64,000 bases of DNA, taken from Paraburkholderia polaris (lineage in GTDB: Bacteria > Pseudomonadota > Gammaproteobacteria > Burkholderiales > Burkholderiaceae). Made by a program: the position numbers and the translations under genes. The notes beneath the pieces were generated by a model that was not told where the DNA came from, searched no databases, and saw only the letters and a list, made by a program, of their open reading frames with translations. The stretch is from assembly GCF_012927345.1 (NCBI RefSeq), contig NZ_JABBGJ010000030.1:1-64000 (forward strand). The letters are read 5' to 3'. Below are positions 53,167-61,063 of the stretch, in pieces; the first letter of the stretch is position 1; every line of letters begins with the position of its first letter.

Positions 53167-53211
53167 TGGCAGGTCAACGCTTGCGGCCTATCCCGAACTT
53201 GAGGTAACGAA

Positions 53212-54735
53212 ATGAATGCAGTGAACGAACAAGCGAAGTTGTCGGTGCAGCAGTTGGGCCATTACATCAGCGGCGCGCCGGTTGCATCATCTAGCGGCCG
53301 GTTCAAGGACGTCTTCAATCCCGCTACCGGCCAGGTGACCGGCTCGGTCGCGTTGGCGTCGGTCGAGGAAGTGGACGCGGCGGTCAAGGCCGCGAAGGCC
53401 GCCTTTCCCGCCTGGAGCGAAACCGCCCCGATCAAGCGCGCCCGCATTCTGTTCAAGTTCAAGGAACTGCTGAACAAACACCACGACGAACTCGCCATGC
53501 TGATTACGCGCGAACACGGCAAGGTGTTCACGGACGCGCAAGGCGAAGTGGTGCGCGGCATTGAGGTTGTCGAATTCGCTTGCGGCATTCCGAACCTGCT
53601 GAAGACCGATTTCACCGACCAGATCGGCGGCGGCATCGACAACTGGAATCTGCGTCAGGCGCTGGGCGTGGTGGCGGGGATCACGCCGTTCAATTTCCCG
53701 GTGATGGTGCCGATGTGGATGTTCCCGGTTGCGCTGGCTTGCGGCAACACGTTCGTGCTGAAGCCGTCGGAGCGTGATCCGTCGGCGTCGTTGCGCATTG
53801 CTGAACTGCTGAAGGAAGCCGGTTTGCCGGACGGCGTGTTCAACGTCGTGAACGGCGACAAGGTGGCCGTGGATGCGCTGATCGAACACCCGGACGTCGC
53901 GGCGCTGTCGTTTGTCGGGTCCACGCCGATTGCCGAATACATCTATACGGAAGCATCGAAGCGCGGCAAGCGTGTGCAGGCGCTCGGCGGCGCGAAGAAT
54001 CATCTGGTGGTGATGCCGGATGCCGATCTGGATCAGGCTGTCGACGCCTTGATCGGCGCGGCCTATGGTTCCGCCGGCGAGCGCTGCATGGCGATCTCGG
54101 TCGCGGTGGCGGTCGGCAATGTTGCCGATGAACTGATCGAGCGCCTGGTGCCGCGCGTGAAGTCACTGGTGATCAAGAACGGCGAAAACCTCGACGCCGA
54201 AATGGGTCCGTTGGTTACAGCCGAACATAAGGCCAAGGTGGCCGGCTATATCGACTCGGGCGTGGCGGAAGGCGCGAAACTGATCGTCGATGGCCGCGCG
54301 CATCCGGTCACGAGCGAAGACGGTTTCTTCATCGGCGGAACGCTGTTCGATCAGGTCGGCACGGAGATGAAGATTTACAAGGAAGAAATCTTTGGCCCGG
54401 TGCTGGCGGTGGTCCGTGTGCCCGATTTCGCGAGCGCGGTCGCGTTGATCAACGCGCACGAGTTCGGCAACGGCGTGTCGCTCTTCACGTCGGATGGCGG
54501 CGTGGCGCGCGCGTTCGGCCGGCAGATTCAGGTGGGCATGGTCGGCATCAATGTGCCGATTCCGGTGCCGATGGCATGGCACTCGTTCGGCGGCTGGAAG
54601 CGTTCGCTGTTCGGCGATCACCATGCGTATGGCGAAGAAGGTGTGCGTTTCTATACGCGCTACAAGAGCATCATGCAGCGCTGGCCGGATAGCATCGCGA
54701 AGGGTGCGGAGTTCACGATGCCGGTTGCGAAGTAA
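53212..54735 (+). CDS. mmsA: CoA-acylating methylmalonate-semialdehyde dehydrogenase MmsA
   Basis: MmsA turns (methyl)malonate semialdehyde plus CoA and NAD into propionyl- or acetyl-CoA and CO2, in valine, beta-alanine and myo-inositol breakdown. The 507-aa product has the MmsA-specific pattern: REHGKVFTDAQGEVVRGIEVVEFACG, GITPFNFPVMVPMWMFPVALA, QALGGAKNHLVVMPDAD (catalytic Glu replaced by Asn, as is normal for MmsA) and GSAGERCMAISVAV with the catalytic Cys near 289. It stands alone, without the usual mmsB or aminotransferase beside it. A clear ribosome site (TTGAGGTAACGA) precedes the ATG. Confidence 0.95.
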   Translation: MNAVNEQAKLSVQQLGHYISGAPVASSSGRFKDVFNPATGQVTGSVALASVEEVDAAVKAAKAAFPAWSETAPIKRARILFKFKELLNKHHDELAMLITREHGKVFTDAQGEVVRGIEVVEFACGIPNLLKTDFTDQIGGGIDNWNLRQALGVVAGITPFNFPVMVPMWMFPVALACGNTFVLKPSERDPSASLRIAELLKEAGLPDGVFNVVNGDKVAVDALIEHPDVAALSFVGSTPIAEYIYTEASKRGKRVQALGGAKNHLVVMPDADLDQAVDALIGAAYGSAGERCMAISVAVAVGNVADELIERLVPRVKSLVIKNGENLDAEMGPLVTAEHKAKVAGYIDSGVAEGAKLIVDGRAHPVTSEDGFFIGGTLFDQVGTEMKIYKEEIFGPVLAVVRVPDFASAVALINAHEFGNGVSLFTSDGGVARAFGRQIQVGMVGINVPIPVPMAWHSFGGWKRSLFGDHHAYGEEGVRFYTRYKSIMQRWPDSIAKGAEFTMPVAK

Positions 54736-54764
54736 TTAACAAAGTCCAGCTGCCGCATCGCATG

Positions 54765-54789
54765 GCACCATGACACTTCGTCATGGTGC
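54765..54789. terminator. Bidirectional terminator-like stem-loop
   Basis: GCACCATGAC and GTCATGGTGC form a perfect 10-bp stem with a 5-base loop. It lies 30 bases after the mmsA stop and overlaps the final codons of the convergent pseudopilin gene. No long T-run on either side. Confidence 0.55.
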
Positions 54790-55251
54790 ATAACTGAACT
54801 CCCACTGTTGGTAACTCTGCGCCGCGGAAAATGCTATCTGATTCGTCTTGAATCCGGCTACCTTGACGGGTTTTCGCAGCGACGTGCTGCGTACCCCCAT
54901 CACCCCGCCGCCGGGCGCAGGAATCGGCGCGAAAGTCTGTCCTGTTATCGGATCGGGATAGAGCCTGCGCAGATAGCGGCGTATCACGGGATAGCGTGGG
55001 TCGCGCAGTAGATCGTCAAGTTTCTCCGGATACGGCCGTGCGCCGACTGGCGTACTCTGCCAGTATTGCCGAATTGCGTCCCGATACAGGTTGCCGGTGT
55101 ACAGCAGTTCCGCTTCACGAGCACGCTGGTTTGACCTCGCCGCATCCTCCAGCAGTTTGCCAAGACCCAGCGTGATGACCAGCACCATCAGCAGTGCCCA
55201 GAAATACGCGACGCCTCGCTGGCGCGCGAAACTTGGGAAGCTGGTCACCAT
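54781..55251 (-). CDS. Minor pseudopilin-like protein lacking Glu5
   Basis: A 156-aa protein. ARQRG is followed by a hydrophobic helix (VAYFWALLMVLVITLGLGKLL) and a charged helix, the layout of a pseudopilin. After the presumed Gly cleavage site, position 5 is Trp rather than the usual Glu. Loss of Glu5 is known for the tip pseudopilin GspK, so this could be the tip subunit. The C-terminal part (YPEKLDDLLRDPRYPVIRRYLRRLYPDPITGQ) resembles GspG-like proteins. Last gene of the operon; its start overlaps the end of the GspG-like gene. Confidence 0.75.
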   Translation of the reverse strand: MVTSFPSFARQRGVAYFWALLMVLVITLGLGKLLEDAARSNQRAREAELLYTGNLYRDAIRQYWQSTPVGARPYPEKLDDLLRDPRYPVIRRYLRRLYPDPITGQTFAPIPAPGGGVMGVRSTSLRKPVKVAGFKTNQIAFSAAQSYQQWEFSYAP

Positions 55252-55634
55252 GAGCTGAATTCCGTGCCGTCTAGCGCCTTGCCCTGCGCGCCACTCTTCA
55301 CATCGATGATGGTTTTGTCGTCTTCATCGGTGCCCGGCACCGGCACCCAACTGTCTGAGCGGTTAGTCACCGGGTCCACCGGCAGGGCCCGCAGATAGTG
55401 TTGCTCGGTCAGCGCGGAAAGGTTTTCCGGATATTTGCCGGTGTCGCTGTAATGCTCGTCCAGCGCTCGGCGCAAAACAGATAGATTGGCTTTTAACGCC
55501 GCTTCCTTTGCGCGGTCCGTCTGATGAACATAGCGCGGCGCGACGATCGAGAGCAGCGTCGCCACGATTGCGAGCACGACCAGCAATTCAATCAGCGTGA
55601 AGCCACGATTCTGCTTTTGCGGGGCCATCATCAT
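55245..55634 (-). CDS. GspG-like major pseudopilin
   Basis: About 129 aa. A short leader ends in NRG, then FTLIELLVVLAIVATLLSIVAP with Glu5, the prepilin-peptidase and assembly signature. AKEAALKANLSVLRRALDEHYSDTGKYPENLSAL is typical of GspG, and LPVDPVTNRSDSW matches the GspG loop. ATG 55634 lies one base after the stop of the previous gene. An earlier start at 55661 has a better ribosome site (GGAAGG) but gives a longer leader; both are possible. Confidence 0.85.
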   Translation of the reverse strand: MMMAPQKQNRGFTLIELLVVLAIVATLLSIVAPRYVHQTDRAKEAALKANLSVLRRALDEHYSDTGKYPENLSALTEQHYLRALPVDPVTNRSDSWVPVPGTDEDDKTIIDVKSGAQGKALDGTEFSSW

Positions 55635-55635
55635 T

Positions 55636-56118
55636 TCACCATTGTCGATAAGGGATGCCATTGGTTCCCTTCCGGTCGCTCAGCGAGAATACATCGTACA
55701 CATCGCCGTTATCTCGTGGATCGTCGGCTTCGCTGGCGTAGCTGCGCCGCCCCCAACTGTCTTGAGCGGGCCTCGACGGCGCAGGATTCATCGGATCGCG
55801 CGGCACACGGCGCAGAAAGTAAATCTTCCTCCCTTTCGGGTCGCGCCGATCCACGACGCCGGTCACCAGTTCGTCCAGGGATCCCGGATAACCGGTGGAA
55901 TCGAGTGAGCGTGAAATCCGGCCTTCATCGCCCGCTTGTTTGTAGGCATCGATCGCGGTCCGGATTTCTCGTAACGCCTCTTTTAGTTCGCGCTCCTTCT
56001 CACGCTGCTGATGCAATTTGACGAATGGTGTCGCAACCGACGCAATGATTGCCACTAGTGCGACCGTGACGATCATCTCGATCAGGGTGAAGCCGGAATC
56101 CAGAGGTTTCTGCTTCAT
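55636..56118 (-). CDS. Pseudopilin (type II secretion-like)
   Basis: A 160-aa product. MKQKPLDSG then FTLIEMIVTVALVAIIASVATPFV, a textbook prepilin signal with Glu5. REKERELKEALREIRTAIDAYKQAGDEG and RRDPKGRKIYFLRRVPRDPMNP follow. ATG 56118 comes one base after the secretin stop. Together with the next two genes it gives three pseudopilins, fewer than the five of a classical type II system. Confidence 0.87.
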   Translation of the reverse strand: MKQKPLDSGFTLIEMIVTVALVAIIASVATPFVKLHQQREKERELKEALREIRTAIDAYKQAGDEGRISRSLDSTGYPGSLDELVTGVVDRRDPKGRKIYFLRRVPRDPMNPAPSRPAQDSWGRRSYASEADDPRDNGDVYDVFSLSDRKGTNGIPYRQW

Positions 56119-56119
56119 C

Positions 56120-58480
56120 TCACGGGGATACCACGATCTGTTTGGGTAAGGCCACCGTGCTCGCAATCTGCGCATGGTTTTCTTTCTCCACCTTCAGGTT
56201 CTGTAATGACAGATTGACGGGCCCGTTTGACGGGTGATCCGCCTGAAGTGTGATCATTGCGAGTGAGCCATCGGCTATCGCTTTGCCGATCGAAATATGA
56301 AGGCTATTGCCATTCTGCTTCGCATCGAGCGCAACGCCGGCGCGCGGCTCAATCTTGAGCAATTGGATCTCGGACTGGTCCAGCACGAGATCGAGTTCCG
56401 CCTTTTCAAAGCTGGGGCCATTGGCAAGCAGATTGACGGTAAAGCCGGTTTTTGATGCGGCTTGTGAAGGCACGGCCAGATCGAAACGGACAGCGTCTGC
56501 CCGATCCTGTGGATTGGGCGAGGAGCCGAGAACCCGAGCGCCGGGGGATGACGCAATCGCAGCGGCGCCAGGCCCTGATGCTGGCGGCGCGGCGACCGCG
56601 GTATCCGCCGTCGAAGCCGCTGGAGGAGGCAGGCTATCCGCATCGCTGTACTGTGCCGCGGGCGTCAGGCGCAGCGGCCGGGTCGACACCTGCTCGGCGG
56701 TTCCGCTCGGGAATGCCTGCGCGTAAGCGTTCGGCATCGCCAGCGAACGTGCCACGTGCGGCGTAATCAGCAAGACGATTTCGGAGCGGGTATTACTGTC
56801 GCTATCGTTAGAAAATAGGCGCCCGAGCACCGGAATTTTCCCCAAGCCGGGAATATGAGTACCGGATTCCTGGCTGTCGGTTTTGATCAATCCTGCCAGC
56901 GCCTGAGTTTCGCCCTCGTGCAGGCGCAATACCGTATTCGCGTTGCGCGTACCGATCTGGTATGCAAGCAGGCCTGTGGCCGAAGAGCGAACCTCCTTGA
57001 CGATATTGCTTACCTCTAGCGCGACTCGCATCGTCACATCGTTGTCGACATGAATTTCAGGTTCCACTTCCAACTTCAAGCCGACATCAAGATAACTGAC
57101 TGACTCGGTGATGGCATTGGAAGTCTGGTTCACCGTAGAGGTGATTACAGGTACCTTGTCGCCGATCAGCACACTGGCCTTCTCCCGATTGAGCACGCGA
57201 ATGCGCGGGTTGGCCAGCGTGTGTGTACTGCCGCTGGTCTGGCGCAGGTTCAAGACAGCGAGAGGGTCGGGAAAGGTCAACGGGAAGCTGTTCTTGTTCA
57301 GGCCTTTCAGTTGATCGATGGTCAGGCTGGCAGGCACGCCTGCTGGACCAACAAGGCTTGCGCTGACGCTAGTGGGAAACTGGATGCCAAGGTTAAGCAG
57401 GTCGTTGGAATTGACCTCCAGTACTTCCACGTCGAGGATTACCTCGGGGCTGGCAATGTCGTATAAGTCGAGCAGACGAACAATGGTGTCCTGGACCGAT
57501 TCAGTGTCACGCACCACCAACATTTTGAGCCGCTCGTCCACGTATATCGACTTCGGCGCAACCACTGTGCGTAGCATCTCCTGGATTTTCTTTGGATCGG
57601 CGCTGTTCAGGTAATAGGACCGCACGACCAGGTCGTCATAGCGCTTTCTTTTCTCGTCGGTGGCGGGGTAGATAAGAACCGTGCTGTCGTTCAGGATCTT
57701 TTTGTCGAGTTGTGAGGTCTGGAGAATCAGGTTCAGCGCATCGATTACTGTGGTATTTCTGGCGTAAATGGTGGCGCGTAGCTCGGGACTCACGTCCTTG
57801 TCCAGTACGAACCCGATGCCGGATGTCTGTGTCAGGATCGAAAGGATGGAGCGAATCTCCACATCTCTCAATTCCAACGTAACCGGCGTCTGCAACGACT
57901 GGTTCAGCGCCGGCAGCACCATTGCAGCACGTGTGTATTGTGCGTCGATCTGCTGCAACATCTGGCGTGCCGGGGCATGCCCCGGATTCTCCGACAGGAT
58001 TGCATTCAGCTGTTGCCTGGCGGTGGCGGCATCGCCTTTGCCGAGCGCAGACCTGGCCTCTTCCAGTTCAGTCTTTTCGCGTTGCTCACGTGCGATCAAC
58101 CCAACGCCACGCAACGCCTCCGTATTCTGCGGGTCGTAGTGCAATATCTCCTGATACGCTGCGAGTGCCTCGTCCGCATAGCCGTTATAGCGCGCCGCCG
58201 CCGCCTTTTGCATCAGCGATTGCACTTGCTGATCACGTTGGGCAATGAACTTCATCCGGTACTGTTGTGGGTTTTCCAGTGACGCCTGCTGCATCCGCCC
58301 TAAGCCTTCGCCGACCCTGCCTTCTTTGAGCAGCGTGTTTCCATCGCGCCAGTCGTTGTAGCCGGCACAGCCGCCGACGGCAGATACAAGTGCGCCGATG
58401 CACAACGCTAGCGCCAGCCGTTGCACATACGTGAGTGCGTGCGTGCACAAACGCTGATACCCAAACTGCTCATTACTCAT
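56120..58480 (-). CDS. Secretin (GspD/PilQ-like) lipoprotein with TPR-like N-terminus and cohesin-like C-terminus
   Basis: It forms the outer-membrane gate. The 786-aa product has a lipobox (VGGCAGY, Cys ~38), TPR-like repeats (~45-165: AALAAYQEILHYDPQNTEALRGVG), an N0/STN domain (VTLELRDVEIRSILSILTQTSG), one N1 domain (YYLNSADPKKIQEMLRTVV) and the secretin core (LANPRIRVLNREKASVLIGDKVPVI cut short here; EGETQALAGLI; GLGKIPVLGRLF; SEIVLLITPHV). An Ala/Pro linker (~590-650) leads to a C-terminal cohesin-like domain (~660-775: FDLAVPSQ, LDLVLDQSEIQLLKIEP). Classical GspD has several N domains and no TPR or cohesin part. Confidence 0.88.
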   Translation of the reverse strand: MSNEQFGYQRLCTHALTYVQRLALALCIGALVSAVGGCAGYNDWRDGNTLLKEGRVGEGLGRMQQASLENPQQYRMKFIAQRDQQVQSLMQKAAAARYNGYADEALAAYQEILHYDPQNTEALRGVGLIAREQREKTELEEARSALGKGDAATARQQLNAILSENPGHAPARQMLQQIDAQYTRAAMVLPALNQSLQTPVTLELRDVEIRSILSILTQTSGIGFVLDKDVSPELRATIYARNTTVIDALNLILQTSQLDKKILNDSTVLIYPATDEKRKRYDDLVVRSYYLNSADPKKIQEMLRTVVAPKSIYVDERLKMLVVRDTESVQDTIVRLLDLYDIASPEVILDVEVLEVNSNDLLNLGIQFPTSVSASLVGPAGVPASLTIDQLKGLNKNSFPLTFPDPLAVLNLRQTSGSTHTLANPRIRVLNREKASVLIGDKVPVITSTVNQTSNAITESVSYLDVGLKLEVEPEIHVDNDVTMRVALEVSNIVKEVRSSATGLLAYQIGTRNANTVLRLHEGETQALAGLIKTDSQESGTHIPGLGKIPVLGRLFSNDSDSNTRSEIVLLITPHVARSLAMPNAYAQAFPSGTAEQVSTRPLRLTPAAQYSDADSLPPPAASTADTAVAAPPASGPGAAAIASSPGARVLGSSPNPQDRADAVRFDLAVPSQAASKTGFTVNLLANGPSFEKAELDLVLDQSEIQLLKIEPRAGVALDAKQNGNSLHISIGKAIADGSLAMITLQADHPSNGPVNLSLQNLKVEKENHAQIASTVALPKQIVVSP

Positions 58481-58491
58481 CCGTCTGCCTG

Positions 58492-59106
58492 TTAGTCGGT
58501 CTTTTGCTGTTGTATGGGTTGGCTCGCGAGAAAACGTTGGCCGATCTGAACCGTTGCCACGCTACCTGGATGCGGATCGGTGCTGCCTCCCATTGCAACC
58601 CGGCGCGTTTCCCCGGTTTGCAAGTGATGCAGCGCGACTTCCGTTGTCGAAATTGCCTGAACGCGCCAGCTACCGTTGAGCACGTCGCCCGTGCTCAAGA
58701 CAACCGGATCGCCGTTTGATGCGAAAAATACCTTCACTTTGCCGTCCTTGATCATGCGGCCCAGATACACCACATCCGGCTGCATTGGCGCGGCTGGGAG
58801 GGGAGGCAAGGGCGGCGTCGAACCTGCGTCCGGATTAAATCCGGGCGGCGGGAGAGGGGGCAATTCCGAAGTCTTGGGCGCGACCGTCCTGGGCGCTACG
58901 GTCTCGGGCAACAGAGGGCGGCTCCACGGCCGGTCCTCGCGATTCGCGATCTTCGGCGCGGCGATCTGCTGTCGTGTCGCGGCTGATGTCCGCGACGCGA
59001 CAGGCAGAGTCAGCTCGACCGGTTCAGGGCGGAGTAGCAGGACGACGGAGCCCACTATCGTCGCCACCAATACCGACTGGACCGGTGTTGAAACAGTCGG
59101 CCTCAT
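58492..59106 (-). CDS. PilP/GspC-like inner-membrane protein
   Basis: A 204-aa protein with one N-terminal membrane helix (SVLVATIVGSVVLLL), a Pro-rich linker and a C-terminal small beta domain (VVYLGRMIKDGKVKVFFASNGDPVVLSTGDVLNG...WRVQAIS...LQTGETRRV). That layout is shared by PilP and GspC, which link the inner-membrane platform to the secretin. Position between the PilO-like and secretin genes fits. It overlaps the PilO-like gene by four bases. Family identity is by layout and context. Confidence 0.65.
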   Translation of the reverse strand: MRPTVSTPVQSVLVATIVGSVVLLLRPEPVELTLPVASRTSAATRQQIAAPKIANREDRPWSRPLLPETVAPRTVAPKTSELPPLPPPGFNPDAGSTPPLPPLPAAPMQPDVVYLGRMIKDGKVKVFFASNGDPVVLSTGDVLNGSWRVQAISTTEVALHHLQTGETRRVAMGGSTDPHPGSVATVQIGQRFLASQPIQQQKTD

Positions 59107-59693
59107 GCAGAGGCCTTCTGGCGCGATTGGTAATACAGATTCACATCCAGCTTCTGCTCGACCTTGGCGGCACCGTCGGCGCTCTTCGCAAACGCAAGGC
59201 GCGTGATCGAAAGATTCGGAATGGCGTTCAGCGTCGCTTGCAAGAATCTGCGCTGCTGCGCTTCATCTCCTCTTAAGTCCATGCGCAGAGTCAGCTTCCT
59301 GATCGGCAGCGCAGGCATCTGTTCGTAACGATAATCGATGCGCATGATGACGACGCTGCTTTTGTCCGCCAGCAAGTTCAACTCGCGAAGCTGTTCTGGA
59401 TACTTTTCAAATCCGGGCAGGGACGCCATGAATTCATGCGTCAGATCACGCGGCGCTAACTGCTGCGCGGCTGGGGGCGGTCTTGTCGGTTCCAGGGCCG
59501 TGTGCTGCGCTAACTGCAATGTCATCTGCCGCGTTTCCACGTGCAGTGGCCAATCTATCGTGCCGACCAGCATTGCCCACAAGGCCAGCAGACCCATTGC
59601 AGTGGTGTGTTGCCACTTCACCCGGTTCAAGACGCACGCGAGGTGCCAGGAGACGATTTGCCGAAGTTTTTTCCCGTTCACGGTCGGCCCCAT
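59103..59693 (-). CDS. PilO/GspM-like assembly platform protein
   Basis: A 196-aa protein with a short cytoplasmic start, one helix (GLLALWAMLVGTIDWPL) and a periplasmic part with a ferredoxin-like pattern (SSVVIMRIDYRYEQMPALPIRKLTLRMDLRGD, FLQATLNAIPNLSITRLAF). This matches the PilO/GspM group by topology and gene order. It overlaps both neighbours. Confidence 0.65.
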   Translation of the reverse strand: MGPTVNGKKLRQIVSWHLACVLNRVKWQHTTAMGLLALWAMLVGTIDWPLHVETRQMTLQLAQHTALEPTRPPPAAQQLAPRDLTHEFMASLPGFEKYPEQLRELNLLADKSSVVIMRIDYRYEQMPALPIRKLTLRMDLRGDEAQQRRFLQATLNAIPNLSITRLAFAKSADGAAKVEQKLDVNLYYQSRQKASA

Positions 59694-60232
59694 TCGGCTA
59701 CCAGCGAAAACGAAATGTTGCGAGGGGAGGCGGTGGGTAGTCCCGGAAGTGCGGAGCCGTTGGCGCGTGGCGCGCCGGTCTCGTCGTTTCTCGTCTGGCT
59801 GATCAGTTGCACCGAGGACCAGGCGTGGTCACCCTGCAGCGCCGCGATCAGTTCGAACACGTCTTGGGCCTGGTTCGCCACCGCGCTGATATGCACACGG
59901 CGGATCGCACCGGCGTCCGCTTGCAGTGTGAGCAGGTCAAGGCTGGGTTTGGTCACCCGCTGCAGGCTGTCGAGCATGTCGCTCCACGGGTAGCGCATCT
60001 CCGCAAACACCTGGTTGAGTGCGGCAGGTGGCGGGGAGGCATCCCGATGGTCGCGGGCCGCTGCGAAGCGAAACACTTCCTGCGCTTGCCCGACCACGTG
60101 CTCTCGCCGCTGAAGCAGGTCATGCCGCCACCACAATGCATGGATGCAGCCAGCCAGCGCGACGACGCAGACGATCGAACACGGTTGAGTCCAACCACGC
60201 CGCGGGGCAAAATTCCAGCGTAGACGGGCCAT
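59678..60232 (-). CDS. PilN-like assembly platform protein
   Basis: A 184-aa protein. A short basic N-terminus (RLRWNFAPRRGW) is followed by one helix (SIVCVVALAGCIHALWW) and a periplasmic domain (MLDSLQRVTKPSLDLLTLQADAGAIRRVHISAVANQAQDVFELIAALQGD), as in PilN. The start ATG abuts the stop of the PilM-like gene. Assignment rests on topology and order (M-N-O-P). Confidence 0.65.
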   Translation of the reverse strand: MARLRWNFAPRRGWTQPCSIVCVVALAGCIHALWWRHDLLQRREHVVGQAQEVFRFAAARDHRDASPPPAALNQVFAEMRYPWSDMLDSLQRVTKPSLDLLTLQADAGAIRRVHISAVANQAQDVFELIAALQGDHAWSSVQLISQTRNDETGAPRANGSALPGLPTASPRNISFSLVAEWGRP

Positions 60233-61063
60233 TCAGACCATCCCGCAGAGCGCATATGCAAAGCGCGCGTCATCGTCGGACGCCAAGCCTTGCAGTGCCA
60301 GGTCGCCGGCTGCCGCCATCGTGAGATTCCGTGCCGGGAAAGCGAGCGTCACGTCGCTTGGAATGGCCGCTGTCCGTCTGCCGGAGAAGGGCTGGACGGA
60401 TAGAGAACTGACGTGCCCATGGTCATATGTCACGCGCAGCAGACGCTGTCCTTCGACGAGCGCCAATACGCCGGAATCATTTTTAATGCGGACAAAGAAA
60501 CAGTCCCAGACCGCACTCAACGCCGGCGTAATGCGCTGAGTGCGGCTCTGGTGGCGGGATGCGAAGGTGGTGAGTTCTTTTACGACTTCGCTCGGGATCA
60601 GTGCCGCCAATAGCGGCCGGCCGAACGAGAGCGGGGCCAAGCGCATCTGATACGCGGAGAACGGAATTTCACCCGCTGTGGATTGCTGAGCGAATAGCGC
60701 GGCCGCCAGCGTGTTGCAGAACGATTGGCTCGCGAGGCGTTCGTCCCACGGCAACAGCAAATAGCGCACATGGTCGATACCGATGACCCAATCGATCGAA
60801 CTTCGGAGCGGATGCGCGCATAACCACGTGGTCAACGCGGTGAGCGCAACGGAAACGCTATGCGTGCCATCGTTGTCCGATGCGGTGGAAGGCAGAATCG
60901 TTTTACTCCGTACCACGGGCCGGAAGCGGCCGGTTACGACGCAAACCGCCAACTCGTTTCGGCTGAGATACACGCAAAGCCGTTCATGCTGGCCGATTCT
61001 GGCGAGCAGACTGAAGACCCTCTTAACCAATTGAATCAGCCGACTAGCCAGTAAACGTGACAC
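60233..61063 (-). CDS. PilM/GspL-like cytoplasmic assembly protein
   Basis: A ~276-aa protein without membrane helices. It lies where PilM is found and has a pattern reminiscent of the actin-like PilM/GspL cytoplasmic domain (DWVIGIDHVRYLLLPWDERL, RPLLAALIPSEVVKELTTFA, VLALVEGQRLLRVTYDHG). I see no clear ATP-binding motif. The start is a GTG overlapping the gspE stop by 20 bases; a later start is possible. Confidence 0.55.
   Translation of the reverse strand: MSRLLASRLIQLVKRVFSLLARIGQHERLCVYLSRNELAVCVVTGRFRPVVRSKTILPSTASDNDGTHSVSVALTALTTWLCAHPLRSSIDWVIGIDHVRYLLLPWDERLASQSFCNTLAAALFAQQSTAGEIPFSAYQMRLAPLSFGRPLLAALIPSEVVKELTTFASRHQSRTQRITPALSAVWDCFFVRIKNDSGVLALVEGQRLLRVTYDHGHVSSLSVQPFSGRRTAAIPSDVTLAFPARNLTMAAAGDLALQGLASDDDARFAYALCGMV

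Noticed and set aside
53212..54735. Loss of the catalytic glutamate in the aldehyde dehydrogenase MmsA
   Set aside because: Asn at this place (LGGAKNH) is the normal state for CoA-acylating methylmalonate-semialdehyde dehydrogenases.
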